Assembly (NCBI RefSeq): GCF_040802235.1
Contig: NC_133174.1
Span: forward strand, 84,404,647 to 84,468,646
Length of the DNA stretch: 64,000 bases
Direction: 5' to 3'
Source of the DNA: Manis javanica
Lineage: Eukaryota > Chordata > Mammalia > Pholidota > Manidae
Numbering within the stretch: the stretch's first letter is position 1; each line of letters begins with the position of its first letter. Of the stretch, positions 1-11,860 are shown piece after piece. The notes under the pieces are model-generated. The model ran no database searches and was not told the origin of the DNA. It saw nothing but the letters and a program-made list of their open reading frames with translations. The position numbers and the translations under genes are program-made.

Positions 1-445
1 AACATGGATGGAGCTAGAGGGTATTATGCTCAGTGAAATAAGCCAGGCGGAGAAAGACAAGTATCAAATGATTTAACTCCTCTTTGGAATATAAGAACAA
101 AGAAAAAACTGAAGGAGCAAAACAGCAGCAGACTCACAGAATCCAAGAATGGACTAACAGTTACCAAAGAGAAAGGGACTGGGGAGGATGGGTGGGAAGG
201 GAGAGATAAGAGGGGGGAAGAAAGAAAGGGGGCATTATGATTAGCATGTATAATGAGAGGAGGGAACAGGGAGGGCTGTACAACACAGAGAAGACAAGTA
301 GTGACTCTATAGCATCTTACTATGCTGATGGACAGAGACTGTAATGGGGCATGTGGGGGGGTCTTGGTGATGGGGGGAGTTTAGTAAACATAATGTTCCT
401 CATGTAATTGTAGATTAATGATACCAAAATAAAAAAATAATAGAA
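1..445 (+). mobile_element. 3' end of a young L1 (cut by window edge)
   Basis: The segment starts in the last codons of L1 ORF2 (the conserved stretch around 'catggatggagctagag') and runs through a 3' UTR nearly identical in layout to those of L1-A (14.74 kb) and L1-B (34.54-34.88 kb). It ends in an A-rich tail near 440. Everything upstream lies outside the window, so intactness cannot be judged. The nearly exact match to the other young copies puts it in the same subfamily. Confidence 0.9.
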
Positions 446-599
446 AGAAATAGTATGTATCAAGTAGGATGAACTACAAGGAAAATCTTGTCCAACTGTA
501 CATGAATATGTGCATGACTGAAAATATACAATATTTGTTAAAGAAAAAACAAAACAACAACAACAAAAACAAATCTATAGAAACCATAAAACTATAGAA

Positions 600-3500
600 A
601 TCACAGAAAACTATAAAACAAGAAAAACATAAAACACAAACAAGTGGAGGCTAAACATGCTACTAACCAGCCAATGGGTCAAAGAGGAAATAAAATACAT
701 GGCAACAAATGAAATCAGAATCACAACAGCTCAAAATATTTAGGATTCAACAAAAGCAGTTTTAAAAGGCTAGTTTAACGCAATACCTCAAGAAACAAGA
801 AATATGTCAAATAAACAATTTGATTATATACCTAAAAGAATTAAAAAACAATGAACAAAGCCCAAAATAGATATAGGGAAATAAAAAAGATAAGAGTGGA
901 AATAAACGAAATAGATACTAAAAAGGCAACAGAAAAAAAAATCAATGAAACTAAGAGCTAGTTCTTTGAAAAGATAAACAAAATTGACAAAGCTTTGTCC
1001 AGACTAATAAAGATTAAAAAAAAGAACTCAATAAAATCAGAAATGAAAGTGAATTTACAAATCACACCACAGAAATACAGAAGACTATAAGAGACTGCTA
1101 CAAATAATTATATGCCAATAAATTAAACCTATAAAAAATGGATAAATGCTTAGAAACCTACAATTAACCAAGACTGAATCAGGAAGATAGAAGACAATCT
1201 GAATAGACCAATTACTACTAACAAAATTGAACTGCTAATTAAACAAACTCCCAACAAACATTATTGATGGCTTCACGGGATAATTCTACCAAATATTTAA
1301 GGAAGAGCTATTACTTATTTTACTAAAAACAGTCCTAAAACTAGAAGATGAATGAATGCTTCCTAATTCATTCTTTGAGGCCAGAATAACCCCAATACCA
1401 AAACCAGATAAAGACATTAAAAAGAAAGAAAATTATAGACCAATATCCCTGAAAATAGATGCAAAATTCCTCCACAAAATATTAGCAAACTGAATTCAAA
1501 AATACATTAAAAGGATCGTTCACCACCATCAAGTGGGAATTATTCCAGAGATGGAAGAATGGTTCATGTCCACAAATCATTCAATGCAATAAACCACATT
1601 AAATAAAAGATAAAATCCATATATTTATCTTAATATATGCAGTGAAAGCATTTGACAACATTCAACATCTATTCATGATAAAAGCTTTCAAAAAAGTGGC
1701 TATTGTTAGGACATACCTCAACATAATAATGGTCTTATGTAACAAACCCACAGCCAATAGCATATTCAATAGTGAAAGGCTGAAAGCTCCTCCTCTAAAA
1801 TTAGAAACAAGACAAGAATGCCCATTCTCATCACTTTGAGTCAACACAGTAATGGAAGTCCAGTCAGAGAAGAAATGCAAGGCATCCAAATTGGTCAAAA
1901 AGTAATAAAACTCACTATATGCAGAGGACATGATACTATATACAGCAACTTCTAAAGACTCCACCAAAAAAACTGTTAGAATAAATTAATTAAGTTGTGG
2001 GATACAAAATCAATATACAAAAATCTGTTGCATTTCTACATACTAATAATGAACCAGCAAAAAGATAAATTAAGGAAAAATTCCCATGTACAACTGCAGC
2101 AGAAAGAATAAAAGACCCGGGAATAAATTTAACCAAGGAGGGAAAGACTTATACTCTGAAAAGTATAAGGCATTGAAGATGACAGAAATAAATGTAAATC
2201 TATACTGTGCTCATGGATTGGAAGAATATTGTAAATATGTTCAGACTACCCAAAGCAATCTACAGATTCAATGCAATTTCTATCAATATACTCATGGCAT
2301 TTTGCACAGAACTAAAACAAATAACCCTAAAATTTGTATGAAACCACAAAGACCCCAAATAGCCAAAGTACCTTGAGAAAGGAGAACAAAGCTGGAGATA
2401 TCACACTCCTTGATCTCAAACTATACTAGAAAACAGTATGGTACTGGCACAAGAAAAGACACACAGATCAATGGAACAGAATAGAGAGCCCAGATCAATT
2501 AATCTATCATCAGTGGTCTAGATTGTATGGTCAATTAATCTATGACAAAGGAGGCAAGAATAAACAATGGGAAAAAGAGTCTCTTCAACAACTGGTATTA
2601 GAAAAACTGGACATCTACATGGAAAAGAACAAAACCATATACAATATAAACTCAAAATGGATCGAAGACCTAAGTGTAAGACTGGAAACCGTAAAACTCC
2701 TAAAAGAAAACAGAGCCAGTCTTGGACACTGACCTTAGCAATATTTTTCTAGACATGTCTTCCCAGGCAAGGGAAACAAAATTAAACAAAAAACAAATGG
2801 GACAACATCAAACTAAAAATCTTTTGCATGGTGAAGGAAACCATCAACAAAATGAGAAGATATTTGCAAATGATATATTTGATAGGGTGTTAATATCTAA
2901 ATTACATAAACAACTCATACAGCATACCAAAAAATAATCTAATTAAAAAATGGGCAGAAGACTTCTTTGGAATTTTTCCAAAGACATACAGATGGCAAAC
3001 AGACATATGAAAAGATACTCAACATCACTAATCATGAGGGGAATGCAAATCAAAACCACAAAGAGGTATCACCTCATATCAGTTAGAATAGCTAGTAACA
3101 AAAAGATAAAAAATAACAAATATTGGCAGAATATGGAGAAAAGGGACCCCTCATGCACTGTTGGAGGGAGTGTAAATTATGGCAAACAGCATGATTAAGG
3201 AATTAAAAACAGAAATACCATCCCATACAGTAATTCCACTTTGGATATTTACCTGAAGAAAACACAAACACAAATTAGAAGATATATGAACCTATATGTT
3301 TAGTACAGCATTATTTACAATAGCCAAGATAAGGAAGCAATCTAAGTGTTCACCTAGAGATGAACTGGATAAATAAGATGTGCCATGCATATACATACAC
3401 ATACACACACACAATGTTTATTAGTCATAAAAAAGAATGACATTTTGCCATTTATGGCAACATGGATGGACCTAGAGGGAATCATGCTAAGTGAAGTAAG

Positions 3501-3857
3501 TCAGAGAAAGACAAATACTGTATGATTTCAGTTTTATGTGGAATCTAAAAAAAAAAAAAAATGAACCAACCAATGATCAAAACTGAAACAGACTCATAAA
3601 TACAGAGAACAAGCTGGTGGATGCAAAGGCGAGGGGGAGGGGATATGTGAAAAAGCATGAAAGGGATAAAGAGGTACAAACTTCCAGTTGTGAGTAAGTC
3701 ATAAGGATGAAAAGGACAGCATAATCTGTTAATATTTTAAAAACTTTATATGACAACAGAGGGAACTAATTATTGTGGTATTTCATAAGGTATATAATTG
3801 TTGAACCATTATGTTGTACACCTGAAACAAATATATTATTATTTCTACTATCAAAAA
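600..3857 (+). mobile_element. Old L1 (L1M-type): decayed ORF2 plus 3' UTR
   Basis: The plus strand carries scattered L1 ORF2 similarity in the right order: the pre-RT region (about 840-1300), the RT region (about 1380-1990, including degraded 'D..KAFD' and 'TRQ.CP' motifs) and the C-terminal region (about 2400-3200, including the 'MANRHMKR' block). It ends in a mammalian L1M-type 3' UTR near 3857. Many stops and indels show that it is dead. The 446-600 stretch between this and the preceding L1 is A-rich and unassigned. A short CA-rich run lies at about 3390-3412. Confidence 0.85.
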
Positions 3858-5633
3858 AATGAAAAGTTCTTGAAGGAAATTAAAAATGCTACTCCAGTAA
3901 ATATACAAATGAAAAATCAAAACAGCATATGTCTCACATGGAGAAAGTTTTAGTGGTCTGAATAGAAGATCAAACATTCTCTTAAGGCAAAGCCTAATTC
4001 AGAGCAGCGCCCTAATTCTCTTCAATTCTATGAAGGCTGAGAGAGGGGAGGAAACTACAGGAGGAAAGCCCGAAGCTAGCAGAGACTGATTCATGAGATT
4101 TAAGGAAAGAAGCCTTTCCTTAACATAAAAAGTACAAGGTAAAGCAGCAATTGCTGATGTAGAAGCTGTAGCAAGTCATCCAGAAGATTTAAGATAACTA
4201 ATGAAGGTGGCTACAATAAACAACACATTTTCAATATAGACAAAACAGACTTCTATTGGAAGAACATGCTACCTAGGTCTTTCATAGCCAGAGAGAAATC
4301 AATGCTTGGCTTCAAAACGTCAAAAGACAGGCGGACTCTCTTGTTAGGGGTTAATGCAGCTGGTGACTTTAAGTTGAAGCCAATGCTCCCTGACCATTCT
4401 GGAAATCCTAGGGCCCTTTATAATTATGCTAAGTCTACTTTGTCTGTGTTCTATCAATGGAACAACAAAGCCTGGATAATAGCACATGGTTTACTGAACC
4501 TTTTAAGCTCACTGTTGAGACTTACTGCACAGGAAAAAAAAAAAGATTCCTTTCAAAATATGACTGTTCAATGACAACACAGCCATTCACCCAAGAGCTC
4601 TGATGGAGATGGACCAAAGATGAATGCTGTCATCATGCTGGATAACACAATATCCTTTCTGGAGCCCATTTTGACTTTCAACACTTATTATTTAAGAAAT
4701 ACATTTTGTAAGGCTATAGCTGCCATATACAGTGATTCCTCTTACGGTTCTGGGCAAACTAAACTGAAAGACTTCTGTAAAGGATTCACCATTCTAGATG
4801 CTATCAAAGACATTTGTGATTCATGGGAAGAAGTCAAAATACCAGCATTAACAGGAGTTTGGAAGAAATGGATTCCAACCCTCATGGGTGACTTTGAGGG
4901 GTTCAAGACATCAGTGAAGTAGCTGCAGATGTGATGGAAAAAGCAAGAGAATTAGAATTGAAAGCAGAGCCTGAAGATGTGACTGAATTGCTGCAATCTC
5001 ATGATAAAACTACAACAGAATAGGAGTTGCTTTTCATGGATGAGCAAATAAAGTGGTTTACTGAGATGGAATCTATTCTTGGTGAAGATGCTGTGATGAT
5101 TGTTAAAATGCCAACAAAGGAATTAGAATATTACATAAACGTAGTTGATAAAGCAGTGGCAGGGTTTGAGAGGACTGACTCCAATTCTGAAGGAAGTTCT
5201 ACTGTGGGTAAAATGCTATCAAAGAACACCGCATAAACACAAAAATCATTCATGAAAGGAAGAGGCAGTTGATGTGGAAAACTTCATTGTTGTTTTACTT
5301 TAATAAATTGCCACAGTGACCCCAATCTTCAGCAATCACCACCCTGATCAGTCAGCAATCATCAACATCGAGGCAAGACCCTCCACTGACAAAATTACAG
5401 CTTGCAGAAAACTCAGATGATTGTTAGCATTTTTTAGCAGTATTTTTTACATAAGGTATGTACATTAAGGATTTTTTAGATATGATGCTATTGCACACTT
5501 AATAGACTACAATATAAACATAACTTTTATATGCACTGGAAACCAAAAGTTATTTGACTCACTTTATTTCAATATTCACTTTATTGTGGTAGTCTGGAGC
5601 CGAACCTGTAATATATCTGAGGTATGTCTGTAA
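3858..5633 (+). mobile_element. Tigger1-like DNA transposon, 5'-truncated
   Basis: Three plus-strand blocks (4266-4574, 4620-4922, 5027-5236) read as fragments of the Tigger1 (pogo/TcMar) transposase, for example '[14 protein letters not shown]', 'YLRNTFCKAIAAIYSDSS' and '[20 protein letters not shown]'. The first catalytic Asp survives in the '[10 protein letters not shown]' context near 4230, and the 'DN' of the second is recognisable near 4570. Several frameshifts and internal deletions separate the blocks, so no transposase can be made. The right end (about 5560-5633) has the typical Tigger1 terminal sequence ending 'gaggtatgtctgta'. The left terminal repeat and the DNA-binding half are missing, cut by the adjoining old L1. 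Tigger1 is an ancient element of placental mammals. Confidence 0.9.
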
Positions 5634-6756
5634 TATGTCCAGCTGTCTTAATTGGCCATAGTCTAGCACAACCCTGAGGATGGCAAGAATCCACAGATAA
5701 AACCTGAAATACCACCTACCTACCCTACCCAGTCACCTGGGTACAGTGAGTAAGACCCACCAGCCATAATTTTTAGTCAAAGTTGATAGTAGACAGTAGA
5801 AAATACATATTTTGACAAAGAACATAACTCTCATGAAATATTCATGAAAATGTTTTCTTCAACAGGTATGTTACTTGCCTGGAGAAGATCTCCTATCATG
5901 ACATCTCTGTATTTTCATGTAAGTGGCCAAGTCAGATTTGGGTCTCTTACAGTCAAACTTTTTTTTTTTTAAAATAACAACTGGAAATCTACTGGAACCC
6001 AAAAGTCTAGAAACAAATGAGCTACTAATTCCTATTTAATATGCTGGTCTCTTTCCCTACAATGTAAATTCCCTTCCTTCTACATATGCCCCACAATAGA
6101 TTCAATTTAATGATATGACTTTTGTTCAATGTACATATGCACAATTAACTGCAAAAGCAAATAAACAGTATAAAGAATATTGACACAAAAACATGATCCA
6201 AAGCTCTCTATATATCCGCTAGTTTTAAAAGTGATTCCCTTGCCCAAAACGACATATCTATAACTGGAGAAGTATTTAAATCCAAGGTCTGGGTCACTTC
6301 AGAGTGAAGAATGTAAAAAAGGTCTGAATTATGATCAACATCAAAATGTGTTCTACTTTGGTTTCTACTCAATACTATAAATATTTTGCTAGGAATATAC
6401 ATGGGTATGTATAGAAAAATCTTAAACTCATCCATGAATAAATTTTGACTTTTATAAAACATGAGCAATGATCTACTTGAGCAACTAGAATGTAACATCA
6501 TTAATTACTTACTCTTTGCTTAGAAACTCCTCAAGGACAGGGGCTATTTTATGATAGGTAATGATAAAATTGTATACTTCAGAAAATAACATTTGCAATT
6601 CCCTTGTAGTTGATCAGAATTTTCATGTATTAAGTCTTAGGCATGTACTTTGCAATAATTAGTGCCACTGCTTCTTCTAGCACCATTGATGACCCGTCCT
6701 GTTTTTTACCTAGATTCATCACATCTTCTAAGAGATTAACTTCATCTACTGAACAC
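5634..6756. other. Unassigned sequence, no gene seen
   Basis: AT-rich sequence with only short frames and no splice or coding signal I trust. It includes a (T)11 run near 5960 and a segment near 6303-6350 that resembles 12050-12100 (see findings). Confidence 0.5.
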
Positions 6757-7192
6757 TGTAGAAAAAATGAAGGATTCTCACCTGGCCCTGGTTGGCTAGC
6801 TCACTACATGTGTGGGCAGTACGTTGATACTGACTCTATATTATATACAGAGCTCTTTCCAGAGCTCTAGGCGACATTGTGGCATGGCCGTAAGGCTGCA
6901 GGAGAGCAGAGCAGAGACTGGAGTGGTGGAAGTGCTGAGGACAGAGACAGAGGACAGGTGTACCAGTAGAGAGGCCCAGAGGATGGCTGTGAGGGCAAAG
7001 AGGCCCAGAGGCAGAGACCAGCTTGCTGCATGCAGATTCACTCTGAGTGAACAGGGTTTTAGTGATTGACCTGCCACCGTGGAAATAAAGTTGAGTATAA
7101 CCCTTTCACCCCAAGAACATTTTATTGTCATTTCTTTGGTCACACTGAATTCATAGTGAACTTGCCTGGGGCTGAAACCCATTGGCAAGACA
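6757..7192 (+). repeat. 5' LTR of ERV1
   Basis: This 436-bp LTR contains a TATA-like box ('tatattatatacagagctc', about 6837-6855), a polyadenylation signal AATAAA near 7083 and a conserved terminus ending 'ggcaagaca'. The U3 start is shorter and more diverged than in the other LTR copies: the block after TGTGGATAAA is replaced by an A-rich stretch. Confidence 0.85.
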
Positions 7193-8222
7193 ACTGGCGA
7201 CAGTCAGCAGGATTCACTGTTGACCAAGGGAAAAGAACAGTTTGCCCTCATGGAAGGAGTGTTTCAGCAGGCTGCACCTATGGACAGGGAAACATTCAAG
7301 TGTCCACTGTGGACATACATTACTGTGAAGGGGTGGAGGACTCGGGTCTACCCCAAGAGAAAGCTGACTGAAATGGCATCACTATGAAGTGCTGTGGCCC
7401 AGAAGGAAGCAGTGGCATGAGAAGGAGCATGGGAGTGCAGGCTGCCAGGTGCCGTGGGGCAAGAGAAGGATGTACTGGAGTCGTCAGCCCCAGAAATGAA
7501 GGAGCAGAGGTTTGATGAACAGGTGGGGGTGGAGGACCTGCTGGTGCGAGAGATAACAGCTCCTCCTCGGTTGAGACCCCACCTGGCTGAAAGCTGGTGG
7601 AAAGCCAGAAGGACTCAGCAACCACGGGTTCTTCCAGGAGAGGTGAAGCCCCCTCCTCAGGTTGTGGAGCACTCCACGCTCTGCTTCTAACCTGAGGCTC
7701 AAGCACAAAAGGAAATATGGTCTGCTTCTTGAAGAAATAATTTAAAGGGCCCCTTGAAGGTGACAAGGACCCAGATGTGGGTTGGTTTGAAAAGGCAGGG
7801 GCAGAAAGAAAGAAATTAGATGACTGGAGCTGTGGCAACAACTGGGATGGGAACAGTGGTTCCGGCTGCTGAGGACAAAGCAGAGGGCAGAGATAAAGCA
7901 ACAAGATCGGCCTGTGTGTCTGCAAAACGTTTTGCTGGAGGGGCTGGAGAAGGTGCGTATTGTAAGGCCCCCCCATGGTCCTATTGGTTAACTCATTCGA
8001 GTAGAACTGGTTTGAATACAGCCAGGATGACCACTTGGTGGCAGTGGATCTCCTCAGGCTTGGGGGTTATTATAATTTGTTGTAATTTTTGTTATTTGTA
8101 TATTGTTGTAGCCTCTGTTGTTATTATGGAATTTGGTTACAATGCTCCAGCTTTCTTGCACAAGGACCATTATAGAGGATTGAGGGCACATAGATTGAGG
8201 TGAGAATCCTGGAGGGGTGGAG
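7193..8222 (+). repeat. Interior of ERV1, no retroviral enzyme domains
   Basis: GC-rich interior with blocks in common with the interior of ERV2: 'cagcaggctgc' near 7266 matches 23078, 'gtggagcactc' near 7665 matches 23795, and the 'agaatcctggaggggtgg' end is shared. The putative primer binding site is at about 7195. The TGGCGAC start and GGATTC further on are reminiscent of a serine tRNA 3' end, but the match is imperfect. Reading frames are short on the sense strand. A 218-codon antisense frame (7320-7976) is proline-rich and probably spurious. Confidence 0.75.
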
Positions 8223-8611
8223 TGTGGATAAAGTGAAGGTTCCTGTGGCCAGGATTCTCACCTGGCCATGGTCGGCTGGCTCACTACACACGTGTGGGCA
8301 ATACATTGTTATTGACTCAATATAAAGAGCTCCGTCCAGTGCTCTGGGTGACATAGCTGTAAGGATGCAGGAGAGCAGAGCAGAGCTTGGAGTGGTGGCA
8401 GTGCCGAGGACAGAGCCAGAGGATGGCTGTGTGGGCAGAGAGGCCCAGAGGCAGAGACCAGCTTGCTGGATGCAGACTTGCTCTGAGTGAATGAGATTTT
8501 AGTGATTGACCTGCCACCATGGAAATAAAGTTGGGTATAACCCTTTTACCCCAAGAACATTCTACTGTCATTTCGTGAACTTGCCTGGGGCTGAAACCCA
8601 TTGGCAAGACA
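8223..8611 (+). repeat. 3' LTR of ERV1
   Basis: This 389-bp LTR starts TGTGGATAAAG, has TATA-like 'caatataaagagctc' near 8318 and AATAAA near 8523, and ends 'ggcaagaca'. It lacks the minisatellite expansion of the ERV2 LTRs and has lost part of the R/U5 region (near 8576) that is present in the 5' LTR. Confidence 0.88.
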
Positions 8612-8839
8612 ACACACCCCCCATATCTTGCCAATCTATGTGTGTATTCTCTGTAGGCAGAGGGAAACAAAATGAGCTAGATTTTCCAGAGAATTACTTC
8701 ATACATATGGGACTAAGAAAATATATTGTAGAGATTAGGAAACAGTCTAAAAAGAATATGGAAAGAATTTCATTGACTTTAATGTACTTAATAATAATAC
8801 CATTAGTACTAATTACAGCTATAATTTATTGATCACTTA

Positions 8840-9420
8840 CTATGTGGCAGAAACTAATGGATATACACACACATACATACACACATATGTATATAGAGAC
8901 AAAGACAGATACAGAGAAATAAAGAAACATTTGTTTTAAGGAATTGATGTGTATAATTTAAAGTTTGACAAGTTTCAAGATCTGTATACTTGGCAAGCTT
9001 GAGACCCAGGAGAACCAATGGCATAGTTTCAGTCCAAGTCCAAAAGTCTGGGAACTAGGAGAGCTGATATAATAGCTGCAGTCCAAAGGCCAGCAGGCTT
9101 GAGACCCAGATAGAGCCACTGTTTCAGTTTGAGTCTGAAGGCAGGAAATATTCGATGCCCCAGCTCCAAGGCAGTGAAGCATGTAGAGTTCCCTCTTACT
9201 TGCAAGAAGGTCAGCCTTTTTGTTCTACTCTCATCCATCAACTGACTGGATGAAGCCCACCCACATAGAGAATGCAATCTTGCTTTTCTAGTCTACCAAT
9301 CTCAGTGTGAGTCTTATTCCAAGACACCCTTACTGGCATACCTAGAATAATTTCTGATGAAATATCTAGGTATCCTGTTACCCAGTCAAGCTGACAGATA
9401 AAATTAACCATCACACTGAT
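8840..9420 (-). repeat. MLT2-like (ERVL class) solo LTR
   Basis: Read on the minus strand, this starts 'tgtgatggttaattttatct' at about 9419, the hallmark start of MLT2-type LTRs. The body matches this family's recurring 'ccagtc/gagacccag' phrases. The other end is a CA/TA-rich stretch at 8861-8900, where the family has its AT-rich polyadenylation region. Confidence 0.75.
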
Positions 9421-10239
9421 TATACTCATTGTAAGTCATGAAAGTAATGGATGCTAGAACTAATCCTTCTAAAACAACATTTCTAGGGCAGGCAGAAAAT
9501 GGTTGTGTAGAAAAATTGGAACAGCTGATAGGACAGTAACATAACAAGCTCAGGTCTGTTAAGTCATTAGGGCCTGACAGTAAATATTTCCCCACAAAGA
9601 ACTGCTGAAACAGAGCTGTTATAATAACCACCTGAGCAGTAGGCCCAGTAGAGTTGTACGGGTAAATATCCCATAAATACTGTTGCTAAGAATGAGTTTC
9701 ACCCTCACAGAGTATATCAGAACTAACCAACAAAATAGTCTATCTCCAATCTCCCTCTCCTTTAGCTCAGAACTACTTAAGCAACTAACAGACAAAAAAA
9801 ATCACCTTAAAATATCAAAGAAGTCAGAAATTTCTGTGGTGGACCTAAAGGAAAGACCGATATGGAAATGGGAACTCATTGAAAGAATTATCACCAACTA
9901 CAGTACACATGCTTAGCCCAATTTCCTATTACTCCCCAAGAAGTATTAACTGTGCAATTCATAGTTTTTTAGGAAGAAATACAGATCCTTACACAAGACT
10001 GATTAAATAAACAAAACCTACAAAATACTAGAAGATAGGTAGAAAAATAAAAGACTAAAATAGGGGACCTATATGAAAAGAGAAAAAAAAATTCAAGAAA
10101 AATGAAAAGTGTTAATAATACTGTATTACATAATTTAAATTTACTAAGATAGTAGGACTTAAATGTTCTCATCCAACAAAAAAAAAGGTAAGTAAATAAA
10201 TAATTATGTGAGGTAATAGATGTGTTAACTAGAAGGCGG
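9421..10239. other. Unassigned sequence, no gene seen
   Basis: AT-rich with only short frames (the longest is 97 codons antisense and hydrophobic, with no recognisable domain). No repeat family recognised with confidence. Confidence 0.4.
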
Positions 10240-10345
10240 GTATACTTACAGAACATATACATATATCAAATCACTACAAGGTATACTTTAAATATCTCAC
10301 AATTTTATTTGTCAATTATAACTCAATAAAATTTGAAAATATGTG
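10240..10345 (+). mobile_element. Short L1M 3'-end fragment
   Basis: The phrase 'tatttgtcaattataactca' followed by 'ataaaa' is the characteristic 3' terminus of L1MA/L1MB-type elements, in plus orientation. Confidence 0.6.
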
Positions 10346-10384
10346 AAAAGGAAGGATGGAAATTTTGTAACTCTGATAATGGAG

Positions 10385-10702
10385 GATGGGGTTCATGAAC
10401 CAAGACATGTGAGTGGCTTCTAGAAGCTGAGCAAAGCCCTCAGCTGACAGCCAGCAAGGAAATGGAGACATTAGTCCTACAACCACAAGGAACCAAACTC
10501 TGTCAACAACCTAAATGAACAAGTGAACAATTCTCCCTTAGAGCTTTCAGAAAGGAACCCAGCCCTGCTGACTCCTTGAATTTAGCCTAATGAGAGCCAT
10601 ACTGGTCTTCTGACCAACAGAACTCTAAGATAATAAATTTGTGTTATTTTAACTTGCTAAATTTGTAGTAATTTGTTACAAGAGCAAGAAGAAACTAATG
10701 TT
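10385..10702 (+). repeat. MLT1-like (ERVL-MaLR) LTR fragment
   Basis: The order of phrases ('cttctagaagctg', 'cagccctgctgac', 'taagataataaatttgtgtt', then 'gtaatttgttacaagagcaa') matches the 3' two-thirds of a MaLR LTR, including its AATAAA signal. No partner LTR is adjacent. Confidence 0.8.
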
Positions 10703-11124
10703 CTCCAAGGGGGTAGGGAAAGTAGAGAAAGAAAGAGGAGGGGTATGTTACTCAGCTCCTTCCAAGCAGCAGATCATTCAACTTAAGGGAAAAATGCAAA
10801 TAGTGTTGATGAAAAGAAAATACCACTTGACTTGTCCTGAATGAAGACACTCGGTTATACCCAACTTTAAATTAGCTATGTAAATAGCACTGGGGCAGTA
10901 TTTGTAAAAAAAAAAAAAAAGTATGGGTAGGGAGATACCCAAACCATCTACATTTGGCTTTGGAATTGATGTTTATTATTATTAAAAGGAAGCAGATCAT
11001 CTACTCTTTCCTCTTTTTCACTATGAAAAGCCAATAAGTAATCAACAATCCCAAATTATGTCTTATTTTAGATCTGGCACATTAGTCTTCAAGGAAATTA
11101 ACATTGAAACCATACTGAGAAACT
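10703..11124. other. Unassigned sequence with an A-run
   Basis: No gene signal. It contains an A-run of about 15 bp at about 10907-10920. Confidence 0.4.
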
Positions 11125-11860
11125 TCAAACCCTCTAGAATGGCTGGAATCAAGAGAGATAATAAGTATTGGCAAAGATACTGAGAAATAGATTCCTCATA
11201 TATTGCTGGTGGGAAAGTAAAATGATACAGATACTTTGGAAAACAGTCTGGTACTTCCTCAAATGGTTAAACATAGAGTTATCATATGACTCAGCAATTC
11301 TACTCCTAGATATATACCCAAGAGAAATGAAAACATATTTTCACATGAATGTTCATAGTAGTATTATTCACAACAGCCAAAAAGTTGAAACAACCCAAAT
11401 GTTATCAGTTGGGGAAGAAACAAAATGTGATATATCCATATAATGGAATATTATTTGGCCATTAAAAGGAATGAATTGTTGATATATGCTATGGTATGGA
11501 TGAACCTTGGAAACATGTTAAGTGAAAGAAGCCAGTCACAAAAGGCCACATTTTATGTTATTCCATGTATGTGAGATTTCTAAAATAGGCAAATATAAAG
11601 AGACAGACAGATTAATGATTGCCTAGGACTGGAGGAAGGGGGAGCTGGAGGCAATAAGGAGTGACTGCTAATGGGTACAGGTTTCGTTCAAGTGGTAACA
11701 AAAATGCTGATTGTGGTGACAGTTGCACAAGTCTGCAAATACACCAAAACTACTGAATTGTACATTTTAAAAGTAAATTTTAATGATTATGAATTATTTC
11801 TCAATACAGCTGTTATTTTCAAAAGAATAAAAGAGCAAAATAATCACTTTTGAGGGTTGG
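11125..11860 (+). mobile_element. Old L1M 3' end
   Basis: The order is L1-like: ORF2 C-terminal remnant (the 'tcctcatatattgctggtggga' equivalent near 11191, then 'gactcagcaattctactcct'), followed by a 3' UTR with 'acattttaaaagtaaatttt'. Stops and indels are frequent. A 91-codon frame at 11168-11443 is a piece of the ORF2 C-terminus, not a gene. Confidence 0.85.

Larger units (their letters stand above)
6757..8611 (+). mobile_element. Small non-autonomous LTR element, copy 1 ('ERV1')
   Basis: Two direct LTRs (6757-7192 and 8223-8611) flank about 1.03 kb of interior. LTR ends follow the TGT...ACA rule. 'acac' flanks both sides (6753-6756 and 8612-8615), a possible target duplication, but it is low-complexity. 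A purine tract ('ggaggggtggag') directly precedes the 3' LTR, and a sequence starting TGGCGAC lies 2 nt after the 5' LTR as a possible primer binding site. No gag, protease, RT, integrase or envelope similarity was found, so it must have relied on enzymes from another element. A second copy is at 22457-24862. Confidence 0.85.

Noticed and set aside
4266-5236. Possible host gene derived from Tigger transposase (TIGD-like)
   Set aside because: The frames are broken by stops and deletions and keep the transposon's 3' end, so it is a decayed transposon, not a domesticated gene.
7320-7976. 218-codon antisense frame, proline-rich
   Set aside because: It lies antisense to the ERV1 interior, has no homologous frame in ERV2 and shows composition-driven lack of stops.
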